Below are positions 46,771 through 55,131 of a stretch of 64,000 nucleotides of DNA, piece after piece. Below the pieces are notes generated by a model. The model had not been told where the DNA came from and made no database searches. It worked only from the letters and a program-made list of their open reading frames with translations. Source of the stretch: Caldichromatium japonicum (lineage in GTDB: Bacteria > Pseudomonadota > Gammaproteobacteria > Chromatiales > Chromatiaceae); contig NZ_CP048029.1 of the NCBI RefSeq assembly GCF_011290485.1, forward strand, positions 1,866,001-1,930,000. The letters are read 5' to 3'. The translations under genes were made by a program, and so were the position numbers. Every line of letters starts with the position of its first letter. Position 1 is the first letter of the stretch.

Positions 46771-48888
46771 CTAACTGGGGTCGATCGCGGATAGGGACAC
46801 AGTGGGTTGGCGGTGCCAGCCCTCGAGCACCAGGATGCTGCGGGCGCGTACCAATTGGCAATCATCCACGACCGGAGATTGATCCTCGGGGGGATAGATA
46901 TCCGTGGGTGGGGCCCGCCCGGTATCGAGGGCAAGATACCAACGCGCCGGAGCGATCTCGGGGATCGCGAAACAGAGCGCGTGCTCGCTCATATTGAGCA
47001 TGACATGTAAAAAGGGCTCGTCTGCTTCGACCGGTGCGAGGGTAAAGGCCAAAAACTGGGCACTGGGATCGGACCAGGGCGGGCTATGCAATTGCAGGCC
47101 ATGCCAGACGATATCGGGGAGATGACCCTCGGTCTGCGGGCGTCCAGACAGAAAATGACGCCGACGCAGGCTGCGGTGGCGCTTGCGCAAGGCGATCAGC
47201 TCGCGGGTGAAACGCAGCATAGCGGCATTGCGTTCGACCAGTGACCAATCAAACCAGCCGATGTCATTGTCCTGACACCAGGCATTGTTATTGCCCCCTT
47301 GGGTACGTAGGACCTCGTCGCCCGCTAGGAGCAGCGGGACACCCTGGCTCAGGAACAACAGGGTCAGCAGGTTCTTGGCCTGACGGCGCCGCAAGGCGAG
47401 GATCTCGGGGTCTTGGGTCTCGCCCTCGACCCCACAGTTCCAACTGAGGTTGTCGTCCATGCCATCGCGATTGCCCTCGTGGTTGGCCAGGTTGTGCTTG
47501 CGGTTATAAGAGACTAGGTCCCAGAGGGTAAAGCCATCGTGACAGGTGACAAAATTGATGCTGTTGATTGGCTGACGAAGATTGGCCTCGTAGAGGTCGC
47601 TGCTACCCGCCAGCCGGGTTGCCACCTCTGGGACTAGGCCGCGTTCGCCGCGCACAAAACGCCGGATACTGTCGCGATAGCGCCCGTTCCATTCCATCCA
47701 GCGCTGGCCCGGGAAACTGCCGACCTGATACAGCCCTGCGGCATCCCAGGCCTCAGCGATGACCTTGGTCTCGGCAAGTATCTCTGAGAGCTCGATCGCC
47801 CAGATCAGCGGTGGATTGACCAAGGGATAGCCGTGGCTGTCGCGGGTCAGGGCACTGGCAAGATCGAAGCGGAACCCATCGACGTGCATCTCGCGCACCC
47901 AATAGGCGAGCGCATCCAAGAGGAGATGGGTCACCACGGGATGATTGGCGTTGAACGTATTGCCGCAGCCAGTGAAATCCAGATAAATCGCCTTGTCGCG
48001 CGCATCAAGGCAATAGAAGATCTCGTTGCCAAACCCCTTGAAACTGAGTATCGGCCCGCCGGCCCCACCCTCGCAGGTGTGATTAAAGACCACATCCAGG
48101 ATGACCCCGATGCCGGCGCGATGTAGGGCCTTGACAAGATCCCGAAACTCACGTCGATGGGTTCCCTGTTCAGGGGTGACGCAATAACCGGGGTGAGGCG
48201 AAAAGAAACCCAGGGGGCTATAGCCCCAAAAATTATGCAGACCTGCATCCCAGAGCCCATCGGGTACATCCTGTTCGTCGAAGACCATCACCGGCATCAA
48301 CTCGACATGGGTGATCCCAAGGCGCTGGAGATAGGGGATCTTGTCGATCAGGCCGAGAAAGGTTCCAGGGTGTCTGACCCCGGAGCTTGGGTGCCGGGTG
48401 AAACCGCCGACATGGAGTTCATAGATGATCATCTCCTCGCTGGGGATATCCAGCGGGCGATCCCCTTCCCAATCATATTCATCGGCGAGCACAAGGGCAC
48501 GCGGCGCATCATGGGGTCTGATCCCCTCGCGCAGCCGCCGCCGGCGATCCCAAAGACCAAGGTTGACCGCGCGCGCCCAGGGATCGAGGAGCTCGGCGCG
48601 CGGATCGAAACGCCAGCCGTGCCCATGGGGGTCATCGGGCCCCTCCAGGCACCAGGTGTAATGGGTGCCAGGCGGCAGGTCCTCGACCAGAACATGCCAG
48701 AAGGAAAAGGTCCGGTTAATGCGCGGATCGAGGCGGATGACCTGAAAGGGCGCGGGACTCTGGACATCGGCGTAGAGCAACAGTGCAGCCCCAGTTGCAT
48801 AGCGGCTATAGATCGAAAAATTGACGCCCCGGTCCTCGACCGTGGCACCCGGCGGATAGCGACGTCCGGGCAAGACAGGATAGGCCAT
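46771..48888 (-). CDS. glgX: Glycogen debranching enzyme GlgX
   Basis: A GH13 isoamylase-type enzyme that removes short alpha-1,6 branches from glycogen. The 705-residue product has an N-terminal CBM48 domain (RYPPGATVEDRGVNFSIYSR) and the GH13 motifs VILDVVFNHTCEG, VDGFRFDLASALTRD (nucleophile Asp), VIAEAWDAAG (acid/base Glu) and INFVTCHDGFTLWDLV. It also has LLLAGDEVLRTQGGNNNAWC, typical of debranching enzymes. It is the first gene of the minus-strand glycogen cluster. The ATG at 48888 is not preceded by a clear Shine-Dalgarno; instead a 15-base tandem repeat lies there. Confidence 0.96.
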   Translation of the reverse strand: MAYPVLPGRRYPPGATVEDRGVNFSIYSRYATGAALLLYADVQSPAPFQVIRLDPRINRTFSFWHVLVEDLPPGTHYTWCLEGPDDPHGHGWRFDPRAELLDPWARAVNLGLWDRRRRLREGIRPHDAPRALVLADEYDWEGDRPLDIPSEEMIIYELHVGGFTRHPSSGVRHPGTFLGLIDKIPYLQRLGITHVELMPVMVFDEQDVPDGLWDAGLHNFWGYSPLGFFSPHPGYCVTPEQGTHRREFRDLVKALHRAGIGVILDVVFNHTCEGGAGGPILSFKGFGNEIFYCLDARDKAIYLDFTGCGNTFNANHPVVTHLLLDALAYWVREMHVDGFRFDLASALTRDSHGYPLVNPPLIWAIELSEILAETKVIAEAWDAAGLYQVGSFPGQRWMEWNGRYRDSIRRFVRGERGLVPEVATRLAGSSDLYEANLRQPINSINFVTCHDGFTLWDLVSYNRKHNLANHEGNRDGMDDNLSWNCGVEGETQDPEILALRRRQAKNLLTLLFLSQGVPLLLAGDEVLRTQGGNNNAWCQDNDIGWFDWSLVERNAAMLRFTRELIALRKRHRSLRRRHFLSGRPQTEGHLPDIVWHGLQLHSPPWSDPSAQFLAFTLAPVEADEPFLHVMLNMSEHALCFAIPEIAPARWYLALDTGRAPPTDIYPPEDQSPVVDDCQLVRARSILVLEGWHRQPTVSLSAIDPS

Positions 48889-48917
48889 ACTTGGGATCTA
48901 GATACTTGGGATCTAGA
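48888..48917. repeat. 15-bp tandem repeat directly before the glgX start
   Basis: TACTTGGGATCTAGA occurs twice in succession (48888-48902, 48903-48917), the first copy sharing its first base with the glgX start codon. It replaces the position where a ribosome-binding site would be expected. Confidence 0.85.
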
Positions 48918-49065
48918 AGGGCAGGCGCTCATGACCACCCTGCTGACCGACGCAAGGGCGCGGCGACCAGGGGCGGCGCCGGATGACATGGGAATACATC
49001 ATAGCATGCCCATCGGCAAACTCCCCTTCTCCGGCAGGCCAAGGGCGACAAGGGTGCGGGGCCGT

Positions 49066-50208
49066 TCACTCCCGATCTAGGACGCCATCCATCCACCGCC
49101 AGGCGACGAACCAGCCTATACCGGCGATGCACGCGGCAAATCCAAAGGCGCTGGCCGGACCCAAGGCAGACCACAGCCAGCCACCTGCCAGGCTCCCTGC
49201 TGCGCCACCGGCGCCAAAGCTCAGACTGTTATACAGCGCCTGACCGCGCCCTTGCGTCCGGTCGGGAAAGAGACGGTTGACCAGATGGATGGCTGACACA
49301 TGAAAGGTGCCGAAGGTCGCGGCGTGGAGCCATTGAGCCAGAAATAGCACCCAGAGAGAGCGACTGCCGAGACCGATAGCCAACCAGCGGATCGCAGCGA
49401 TGGCTAGGCTCCACAATAGGACCATACGTGCCCCCCATCGCGCCAACAGACTGGGCATAACCAGAAAGATCAAGACCTCGGCAATCACCCCCAACGCCCA
49501 GAGCCAACCAATGGCCACGCTCGCATAGCCCTCTGTTTCCAGATACAGCGAATAAAAGGCGTAATAGATGCCGTGGCTCAGCTGCATGAGGAAGCAGGCG
49601 CTCAAAAAGGCCATCACCCCTGGTCGGCGCAGGGCTTTGGACAATGACGCTCCCGTCTCTTGTCCAGGTGCAGGCGGGCTGTCCGGTACCATCAAGGTAC
49701 TGACACAGATCCCAACCATCAGCACCAGGCCCCACAGCGGTACCTGCGAGAGTGGCCCCTGCTCCAAGGCCAGACCCAAACCGGTCACCGCCAGGATGAA
49801 CCCGACCGATCCCCAGAGCCGTACCAAGGCATAATGGGCTGGGCGCTTACCGAGATGGTTGAAGGTGATGGCCTCCATCTGCGGCAGGGTGGCATTCCAA
49901 AAGAAGCCAAAGATCAACAGCCCCCAGGCCATACCCCAAAAGCCATCCAGCCAATAGAGCGTGGCGAAACCAGCGACGGATAATAGGGCGCCAAGACGCA
50001 CGACCAACAGCCGCTGCCCTGTCTGATCGGCAATCTGACCCCAGAGCAATGGGGACAGGATCTTGCTCCCGGTGAGGATCGCCATGAGCACGCCGATTGC
50101 CTGTGCCTCAAGTCCGAGCGAGTGCAAATAAGGGCCCCAATAAGGCAGGAGTGCACCCAGCGAGGCGAAATAGAAGAAGTAATAACCGGACAGGCGCCAA
50201 TAGGGCAT
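49066..50208 (-). CDS. MFS transporter, HcaT/MFS_1-like
   Basis: A major-facilitator permease with about 12 hydrophobic helices, 380 residues from the ATG at 50208 (MPYWRLSGYYFFYFASLGAL). The upstream frame to 50262 has no membrane character. Segments like LPYWGPYLHSLGLEAQAIGV, GSKILSPLLWGQIADQTGQR and AHYALVRLWGSVGFILAVTG resemble the MFS_1-like group (3-phenylpropionate and nucleoside permease relatives). The cargo is unknown. It stands alone between the glycogen cluster and oxyR. Confidence 0.88.
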   Translation of the reverse strand: MPYWRLSGYYFFYFASLGALLPYWGPYLHSLGLEAQAIGVLMAILTGSKILSPLLWGQIADQTGQRLLVVRLGALLSVAGFATLYWLDGFWGMAWGLLIFGFFWNATLPQMEAITFNHLGKRPAHYALVRLWGSVGFILAVTGLGLALEQGPLSQVPLWGLVLMVGICVSTLMVPDSPPAPGQETGASLSKALRRPGVMAFLSACFLMQLSHGIYYAFYSLYLETEGYASVAIGWLWALGVIAEVLIFLVMPSLLARWGARMVLLWSLAIAAIRWLAIGLGSRSLWVLFLAQWLHAATFGTFHVSAIHLVNRLFPDRTQGRGQALYNSLSFGAGGAAGSLAGGWLWSALGPASAFGFAACIAGIGWFVAWRWMDGVLDRE

Positions 50209-50969
50209 GATGGGTCTCTGCAGAGAAAAAGGGGATCTCAGGAGGAACACACGATAGCTCAAAAGTCTCTTTCAGCTTGCGGCACCTAGGGAGACAGGGC
50301 CTAGCGTCCAGCGGACACTCTACGCCCATTGCGTCATGCCTAGCCGCTCGGGTCGCTCCGGTGCAAACCGGCATCCATATATGGACCGGCAAGAGCTTGA
50401 ACCAAAGGCAGCGGGTTAGAGGTTGATGGCGCATTGGTCAAATGGATCAAGACCCACCGCCTTTATACCCCCGCTAGAACATCTGAGAGGCCCGGTGTTG
50501 GGCCTGGCATCCGGGGCAGGGCGAATCGCTGTGCCCCTGTATCACGCTCTGGTTGCGCCTAACCCTGCGGCTCTGGGCGCGCATTTCGTCCGTCTCTGCA
50601 CCGCCGTTCCCCATGATTGGTATCGCAACAATCCCATCGCCAGTGTCTTTTACAGCCACCTGGCCGCCTTGAGAGTCGGCATCCTCGCTGAGAACTCACC
50701 CATCAGAGGCAATGCAACCTGACGGCCAGACAGGAAAGATCGCCTGGATCTTTAGAATTCAAGGTGATCGAGGGTAAGGCCCTGGTGCAACTCAAAGGCA
50801 GAGACGATGCCGCCAAGCATCGGGCGCCTGGGGTATAGGTGATCAGGGCCGGGATCGAATTTTCACGCACCCAGGGCCAGATCCTGGGCTGGGTGGCTGA
50901 GCAGTAGACCGCATCGTCGCCTACTGCCACACCGCGCGCAGCCGGCTCGATTTCGGCTATCATGGGCAC
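50209..50969. other. Intergenic region before oxyR, no convincing gene
   Basis: About 760 bases with several short open frames but none with a recognisable family, good start or consistent codon bias. At about 50756-50907 one plus-strand frame reads EFKVIEGKALVQLKGRDDAA, a stop, then VIRAGIEFSRTQGQILGWVA. This looks like a fragment of an old gene rather than a working one. The rest may hold the promoters of oxyR and of the MFS gene. Confidence 0.45.
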
Positions 50970-51914
50970 GTGAACCTACGAGACCTGAAATATATCCTGG
51001 CGGTGGCCGAGACGCGCCATTTCGGGCGCGCCGCTGAGCGCTGTTTCGTCAGTCAGCCGACCTTGAGCGGTCAGATCAAAAAGCTCGAGGACGAGCTTGG
51101 GGTAGTGATTTTCGAGCGCACCAATCGCTCGGTGGAGATCACCCCCGTCGGCGCTGCGATCCTCGCCCATGCACGACTTGCCCTCGAACAGGCCGAGGCC
51201 ATCGAGCAGGTCGCGCGCGCCCATCAGGACCCCTTTACCGGCCCTCTTAGGATCGGGGCGATTCCGACCCTAAGCCCCTATCTGATGCCGCTGATCCTAG
51301 TGCCGCTCAAGCAGACCTATCCCAAGCTCAAGCTGGTGCTATCTGAGGAGATCACAGAGCTATTGCTCGGACGCCTGACGCGCCACGAGATCGATGCTGC
51401 CTTGCTGGCCACGTCGGTCGATGACCATGACCTTGAATGCTGGCCTCTGTTCGATGAGCCTTTTTGGTTGGCCCATCCAGTCAATCACCGCCTGGCCCAA
51501 CGCCCCGAGATCAGAGCCCGCGATCTGGAGGAGATCGACCTTTTGCTCTTGGCCGACGGCCATTGCCTGGCCCAGCAGGTGATGGAGCTCTGTCACCTCA
51601 ACGAGCGTCCCCAGCGCGGCGAGATGGCGGATCTACGCGCCTCAAGCCTGGAGACCTTACTGCAATTGGTGCGCGCTGGTTTTGGCTGCACCCTGCTCCC
51701 GGCGCTGGCGGTACGCGAGGGGAGAAATGATGAGGGGCTCGTCACCCGTCCTCTGACCCATCTACCCACTGCCTATCGGCGGGTCTCCTTGGTCTTGCGC
51801 AAGAGCTTTCCCCGCCGTCAGACGCTTGTCGCCCTCGCCGAGCTGATCCGCTATCACCTACCGCCGAGCGTCAGGCCGCTGCCCCCCACCGAGGAATCGA
51901 CTCAGGCCATCTAG
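50970..51914 (+). CDS. oxyR: Hydrogen peroxide-responsive regulator OxyR
   Basis: A LysR-type regulator of 314 residues with a GTG start (NLRDLKYILAVAETRHFGRA). The helix-turn-helix is at about 18-40 (FGRAAERCFVSQPTLSGQIK). The peroxide switch is visible as LLLADGHCLAQQVMELCHL, with two cysteines spaced C-x8-C exactly as Cys199/Cys208 of E. coli OxyR, which form a disulfide on oxidation. A further HLPTAYRRVSLVLRKSFPRR block fits the effector domain. No catalase or peroxiredoxin gene is adjacent. It is convergent with the tatD-family gene. Confidence 0.95.
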   Translation: MNLRDLKYILAVAETRHFGRAAERCFVSQPTLSGQIKKLEDELGVVIFERTNRSVEITPVGAAILAHARLALEQAEAIEQVARAHQDPFTGPLRIGAIPTLSPYLMPLILVPLKQTYPKLKLVLSEEITELLLGRLTRHEIDAALLATSVDDHDLECWPLFDEPFWLAHPVNHRLAQRPEIRARDLEEIDLLLLADGHCLAQQVMELCHLNERPQRGEMADLRASSLETLLQLVRAGFGCTLLPALAVREGRNDEGLVTRPLTHLPTAYRRVSLVLRKSFPRRQTLVALAELIRYHLPPSVRPLPPTEESTQAI

Positions 51915-51975
51915 AGACTGTTTCGAACGATCCCCCCACTGGGATGCCTTGCCTTGGCAAAGGTCGGCGAACCCC

Positions 51976-52755
51976 TCAATTGAGCCTCAAGACCGCACAT
52001 GCATTGGCCGTGGTCTGGGCAGCGGCGGTATCCGGCGCGAGCTCGCGCAGTTCGGCGAGCGCCGCCAGGACCTCAGGCAGATATTCCGGGCTGTTGCGCT
52101 CGCCACGATGCGAGGCGACGGTGAGGTCCGGGGCGTCGGTCTCGAGCACGATCGCCGCAAGCGGCAATTCCAGCGCCAGACGCCTGAGCCGACTCGAGCG
52201 CGCAAAGGTCAGCATCCCGCCGAAGCCGAGCCTAAACCCGAGATCGAGATACCGCCTGCCTTGTTCGAGGCTGCCGTTGAAGGCATGCACGATCCCCCCT
52301 GCCGGCACGGGCTCATAGCGCAGACTGGTAAGGACCTCTTCATGCGCCTTGCGTACATGAAGGATGACCGGAAGCCCCGCAGCGCGCGCGATCGCCAATT
52401 GGCGCTTGAAGAACCAGATCTGCCGGTCGAGATCCAGCCCATCGACGTAGCGGTCCAGACCGATCTCTCCGATCGCGACCAGGCGATGTGCCGCAAGCAA
52501 TGACTCCAGATATCCGAGATCCGCCGCCCGATGTCCGTCCAGATAGAACGGATGCAGCCCAAGCGCCGGGTAGAGACGCGGCCCCTCGGTAGGGGCTGCG
52601 GCACAACAGGCAAGCAATGCCTCCCAGCTTGCTGCCGCAATTCCCGGGATCACCAGGGCGCCGACGCTCGCCGCCCGGGTGCGCGCAAGGACCTCGGCGC
52701 GATCAGGGTCAAACTCGGAGACATCGAGATGACAATGGGTGTCGATGAGTTCCAC
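51976..52755 (-). CDS. TatD-family metal-dependent hydrolase
   Basis: A TIM-barrel DNase or hydrolase of 259 residues. Metal-binding motifs in order: IDTHCHLDVSEFDPDR, YPALGLHPFYLDGH, AIGEIGLDRYVDGLDLDRQI, ILHVRKAHEEVL, IVHAFNGSLEQG and IVLETDAPDLTVASHRGERN. It is closest in feel to the YjjV/TatD branch, with 3'-5' exonuclease activity known for TatD. The gene lies seven bases after the DUF2058 gene and is probably cotranscribed with it; it is convergent with oxyR. Confidence 0.93.
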   Translation of the reverse strand: MELIDTHCHLDVSEFDPDRAEVLARTRAASVGALVIPGIAAASWEALLACCAAAPTEGPRLYPALGLHPFYLDGHRAADLGYLESLLAAHRLVAIGEIGLDRYVDGLDLDRQIWFFKRQLAIARAAGLPVILHVRKAHEEVLTSLRYEPVPAGGIVHAFNGSLEQGRRYLDLGFRLGFGGMLTFARSSRLRRLALELPLAAIVLETDAPDLTVASHRGERNSPEYLPEVLAALAELRELAPDTAAAQTTANACAVLRLN

Positions 52756-52762
52756 GCAGGTC

Positions 52763-53308
52763 TCACCACATCAGATCGTCCGGGACCAGATAGGCGGCAT
52801 AGGGATCATCGGGGTCGGGCGCCGCTGAGCCTTGGTCGCGATTGAAAACCAAAATCAAACCCGGGTCGCGCGCCAGAAGGCGCTCGGCGATCTCTACCGG
52901 TACCAGCTCATAGAAGGTATCCTGACGCACGATCGCCAATTGGCCGGCAACCAATTTGGCCTGCTGTTCCTTGTTGACATAGAGGCGTTTAAGCAGATCG
53001 CCATCACGGAAGTGATAGGCGATATCGGCATTGGCCCGCACGATGCGGTGCGTATGGATGAGCTGACGGATCTCGTGCTCTGCGGCACGGCGGGCCGCGG
53101 CCTCTTGCCGCTGGCGATTGAGCTCGCGGTCGCGTGCCACCTTTTCGGCATAGACCCGTTGTGCCGCTGCGCGCGCATCGCGCCCATCGTCCGCGGACCC
53201 CGGTTTGCCCTGTTTGCGTTCTTTGCGTTTGACCGCGCGCGTCTCTTTCAAACGCTGTTCGCTGACCAGACCCGCCTTAAGGAGCTGTTCTTGTAATGAA
53301 TTAGCCAT
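52763..53308 (-). CDS. DUF2058 (YaiL-like) protein
   Basis: A 181-residue cytoplasmic protein with a highly charged, coiled-coil N-terminal half (LQEQLLKAGLVSEQRLKETR, AEKVARDRELNRQRQEAAAR). The compact C-terminal half contains IHTHRIVRANADIAYHFRDG and GQLAIVRQDTFYELVPVEIA, both characteristic of DUF2058/YaiL, which has been linked to nucleoprotein or polysome material in E. coli. Exact role unknown. It is the upstream partner of the tatD-family gene. Confidence 0.9.
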   Translation of the reverse strand: MANSLQEQLLKAGLVSEQRLKETRAVKRKERKQGKPGSADDGRDARAAAQRVYAEKVARDRELNRQRQEAAARRAAEHEIRQLIHTHRIVRANADIAYHFRDGDLLKRLYVNKEQQAKLVAGQLAIVRQDTFYELVPVEIAERLLARDPGLILVFNRDQGSAAPDPDDPYAAYLVPDDLMW

Positions 53309-53472
53309 GACATGTCCCCGGGAAGATCATACAGGCATCTTAATTCGATCGATCAGACAGCAGGCACTCGCCCCCAAGGTTTCATCGGCGGTGAGACGGC
53401 GGTTACAATCCAGCCCTAGAGCCTTTGTCGATAGGCCCGCTTCCGATCCTCTATCCAAGTTGGAGTATATCC

Positions 53473-53991
53473 ATGTCTCGTGTCTTTCCGTCCCTTGCAC
53501 TCACCCTCGTCATCTTGGGATGCAGCATCCAGGTGCTGGCTGCCGATGCCATCGGGATCGTCGATATGCAGAAGGTCTTGGAGGAAAGCAAGCTGGGACA
53601 GCGGCTGCAAAAACAATTGCGCGATGAGTTTGAGCCACGCACCAAGGATTTCGCCGCCGAGGAACGCGAGATCGCCCAGATGCAGCAGGCACTGAACAAA
53701 GACAGGCCATTGATGAGCAAGGAACAGATCGCCAAGCGCGAACAGGAGATCAAGGACCGCATCGAGGCCTATCAAAAAAAGATCATGCCCATCCAGCAAG
53801 AGCTGATGAAGGCCCAACAAGAAAAGGGACGCGAGATCCTGGAACCGGCACGCGATGTACTCAAAACCGTCGCTAAAAACAAAAAGCTAGGGATGGTACT
53901 TGAGCGCAGCACTGCGGGTTTGCTCTATGTCGATGACACCGTCGATATCACCGCTGAGGTCATCAAACAGCTCGATGCCAAGACCAAGTGA
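53473..53991 (+). CDS. OmpH/Skp-family periplasmic chaperone-like protein
   Basis: A 172-residue secreted protein, started at ATG 53473 with GGAG eight to eleven bases upstream. A signal peptide (SRVFPSLALTLVILGCSIQV then LAADA) is followed by AIGIVDMQKVLEESKLGQRL, the typical Skp N-terminal strand. A long Lys/Glu/Gln coiled coil (about 60-125) forms the tentacles, and YVDDTVDITAEVIKQLDAK the end. Skp trimers hold unfolded outer-membrane proteins in the periplasm. It is not in the usual bamA-skp-lpxD context, so it may be a second family member. The Cys in LGC near the signal end could hint at a lipobox, but the AxA-type site fits better. Confidence 0.87.
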   Translation: MSRVFPSLALTLVILGCSIQVLAADAIGIVDMQKVLEESKLGQRLQKQLRDEFEPRTKDFAAEEREIAQMQQALNKDRPLMSKEQIAKREQEIKDRIEAYQKKIMPIQQELMKAQQEKGREILEPARDVLKTVAKNKKLGMVLERSTAGLLYVDDTVDITAEVIKQLDAKTK

Positions 53992-54140
53992 CGCCTACCC
54001 ACTATGGCAGGGAAGGCAGCAAAGTATTTCAGCCCTGCGACACTTGGATATACTTTCGATGTCTAGCCATGCGATCGCAGCCGCCCGCATGCGGAGCAGG
54101 TTAGATCTGTTCCACGTTAATGCCGATGGAGTCAAGATCC

Positions 54141-54377
54141 ATGCTTGGCGAATCACATGATCTGCTGCATGAGTTTCCTGATCTTCAGGACCGGATCAGC
54201 GCCCTGCGCACGAGCAATCCGGAGTTTGCTCAGCTTATGGATGAATATGACAGCATTGATGCCCGGGTGCGCACCATCGAGGAGCTCGGGACGCCTGTCG
54301 CTGATGAGACCATCGAGGAGATGAAAAAACAACGGCTCCATCTGAAGGATCGGCTCTACGCCATGCTCCGCGCTTGA
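54141..54377 (+). CDS. YdcH-family protein (DUF465)
   Basis: A 78-residue helical hairpin protein, MLGESHDLLHEFPDLQDRIS then LRTSNPEFAQLMDEYDSIDA and a C-terminal EEMKKQRLHLKDRLYAMLRA. This is the complete DUF465/YdcH pattern of two antiparallel helices. The ATG at 54141 is preferred over the one at 54120 because it matches the family start and has GGAG upstream. Function unknown. It lies in a run of plus-strand genes between the Skp-like and MBL-fold genes. Confidence 0.9.
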   Translation: MLGESHDLLHEFPDLQDRISALRTSNPEFAQLMDEYDSIDARVRTIEELGTPVADETIEEMKKQRLHLKDRLYAMLRA

Positions 54378-54418
54378 ACCCAGCTCTCCATCTCGCTTGA
54401 TTTTACTTCAGCAGACGA

Positions 54419-55057
54419 ATGACCTTGGAAGTCGAGATCCTGCCCGTCACCACTTTCGAGCAAAACTGCACGCTCTTGTGGTGCGTGCAGACACGCCGCG
54501 CCGCCATCATCGATCCAGGCGGTGAAGCCGAGCGGATCGCGGCGCTCATCGAACATTTGGGACTTGAACCCGAGCGGATCTTGTTAACCCACGGTCATCT
54601 CGATCATGTCGGGGCAAGCGCTGAGTTGGCTCAGCGTTACGCGATCCCCATCCAGGGACCACATGCCGAGGATGGCTTTCTTTTACAGGCGCTGCCCGAG
54701 CAGGCGCGCTTGTTTGGCTTTCCGCCGCAGGTGGCCTTAACCCCCGATCGCTGGCTGCAATCTGGGGAGCGGATCGCGGTGGGGGCGGAACAGATTGAGG
54801 TCATTCATTGCCCTGGCCACACACCGGGTCACCTGGTTTTCTATCACCTCCCTTCCAGGCTGGCCATGGTTGGCGATGTCATATTTCGCGGTTCGATCGG
54901 TCGGACTGATCTTGCAGGCGGCGACCACCGTCGGCTCATCGATTCGATCCGCAATCGTCTCTTTCCATTGGGTGACGATGTACGTTTCATCCCCGGTCAT
55001 GGCCCAGTCTCGACGCTCGGCGAGGAGCGGCGTTTTAACCCCTTTGTCCGTGATTAA
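54419..55057 (+). CDS. Metallo-beta-lactamase-fold hydrolase, glyoxalase II-like
   Basis: A 212-residue MBL-fold enzyme. The zinc site appears in ILLTHGHLDHVGAS (HxHxDH), then HCPGHTPGHLVFYH, AMVGDVIFRGSIGRTDLAGG and FIPGHGPVSTLGEE. It is the short YcbL-like type of glyoxalase II relative, which may hydrolyse S-lactoylglutathione or another thioester; no C-terminal substrate-binding domain is present. It lies 41 bases after the YdcH-family gene. Confidence 0.92.
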   Translation: MTLEVEILPVTTFEQNCTLLWCVQTRRAAIIDPGGEAERIAALIEHLGLEPERILLTHGHLDHVGASAELAQRYAIPIQGPHAEDGFLLQALPEQARLFGFPPQVALTPDRWLQSGERIAVGAEQIEVIHCPGHTPGHLVFYHLPSRLAMVGDVIFRGSIGRTDLAGGDHRRLIDSIRNRLFPLGDDVRFIPGHGPVSTLGEERRFNPFVRD

Positions 55058-55131
55058 ACGATCCCCAGCCAGGTGTCGGGGGCGGGTACCCGGATGGACC
55101 GGTCGGCTTAGGTATCTCTTGGAGAGACCAG

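Noticed and set aside
50756..50907. Short plus-strand frame with a by-eye resemblance to the N-terminal part of RimM (KALVQLKGRDDAA).
   Set aside because: Too short, interrupted by a stop and without neighbours of the rimM locus; similarity is too weak to call without a profile search.
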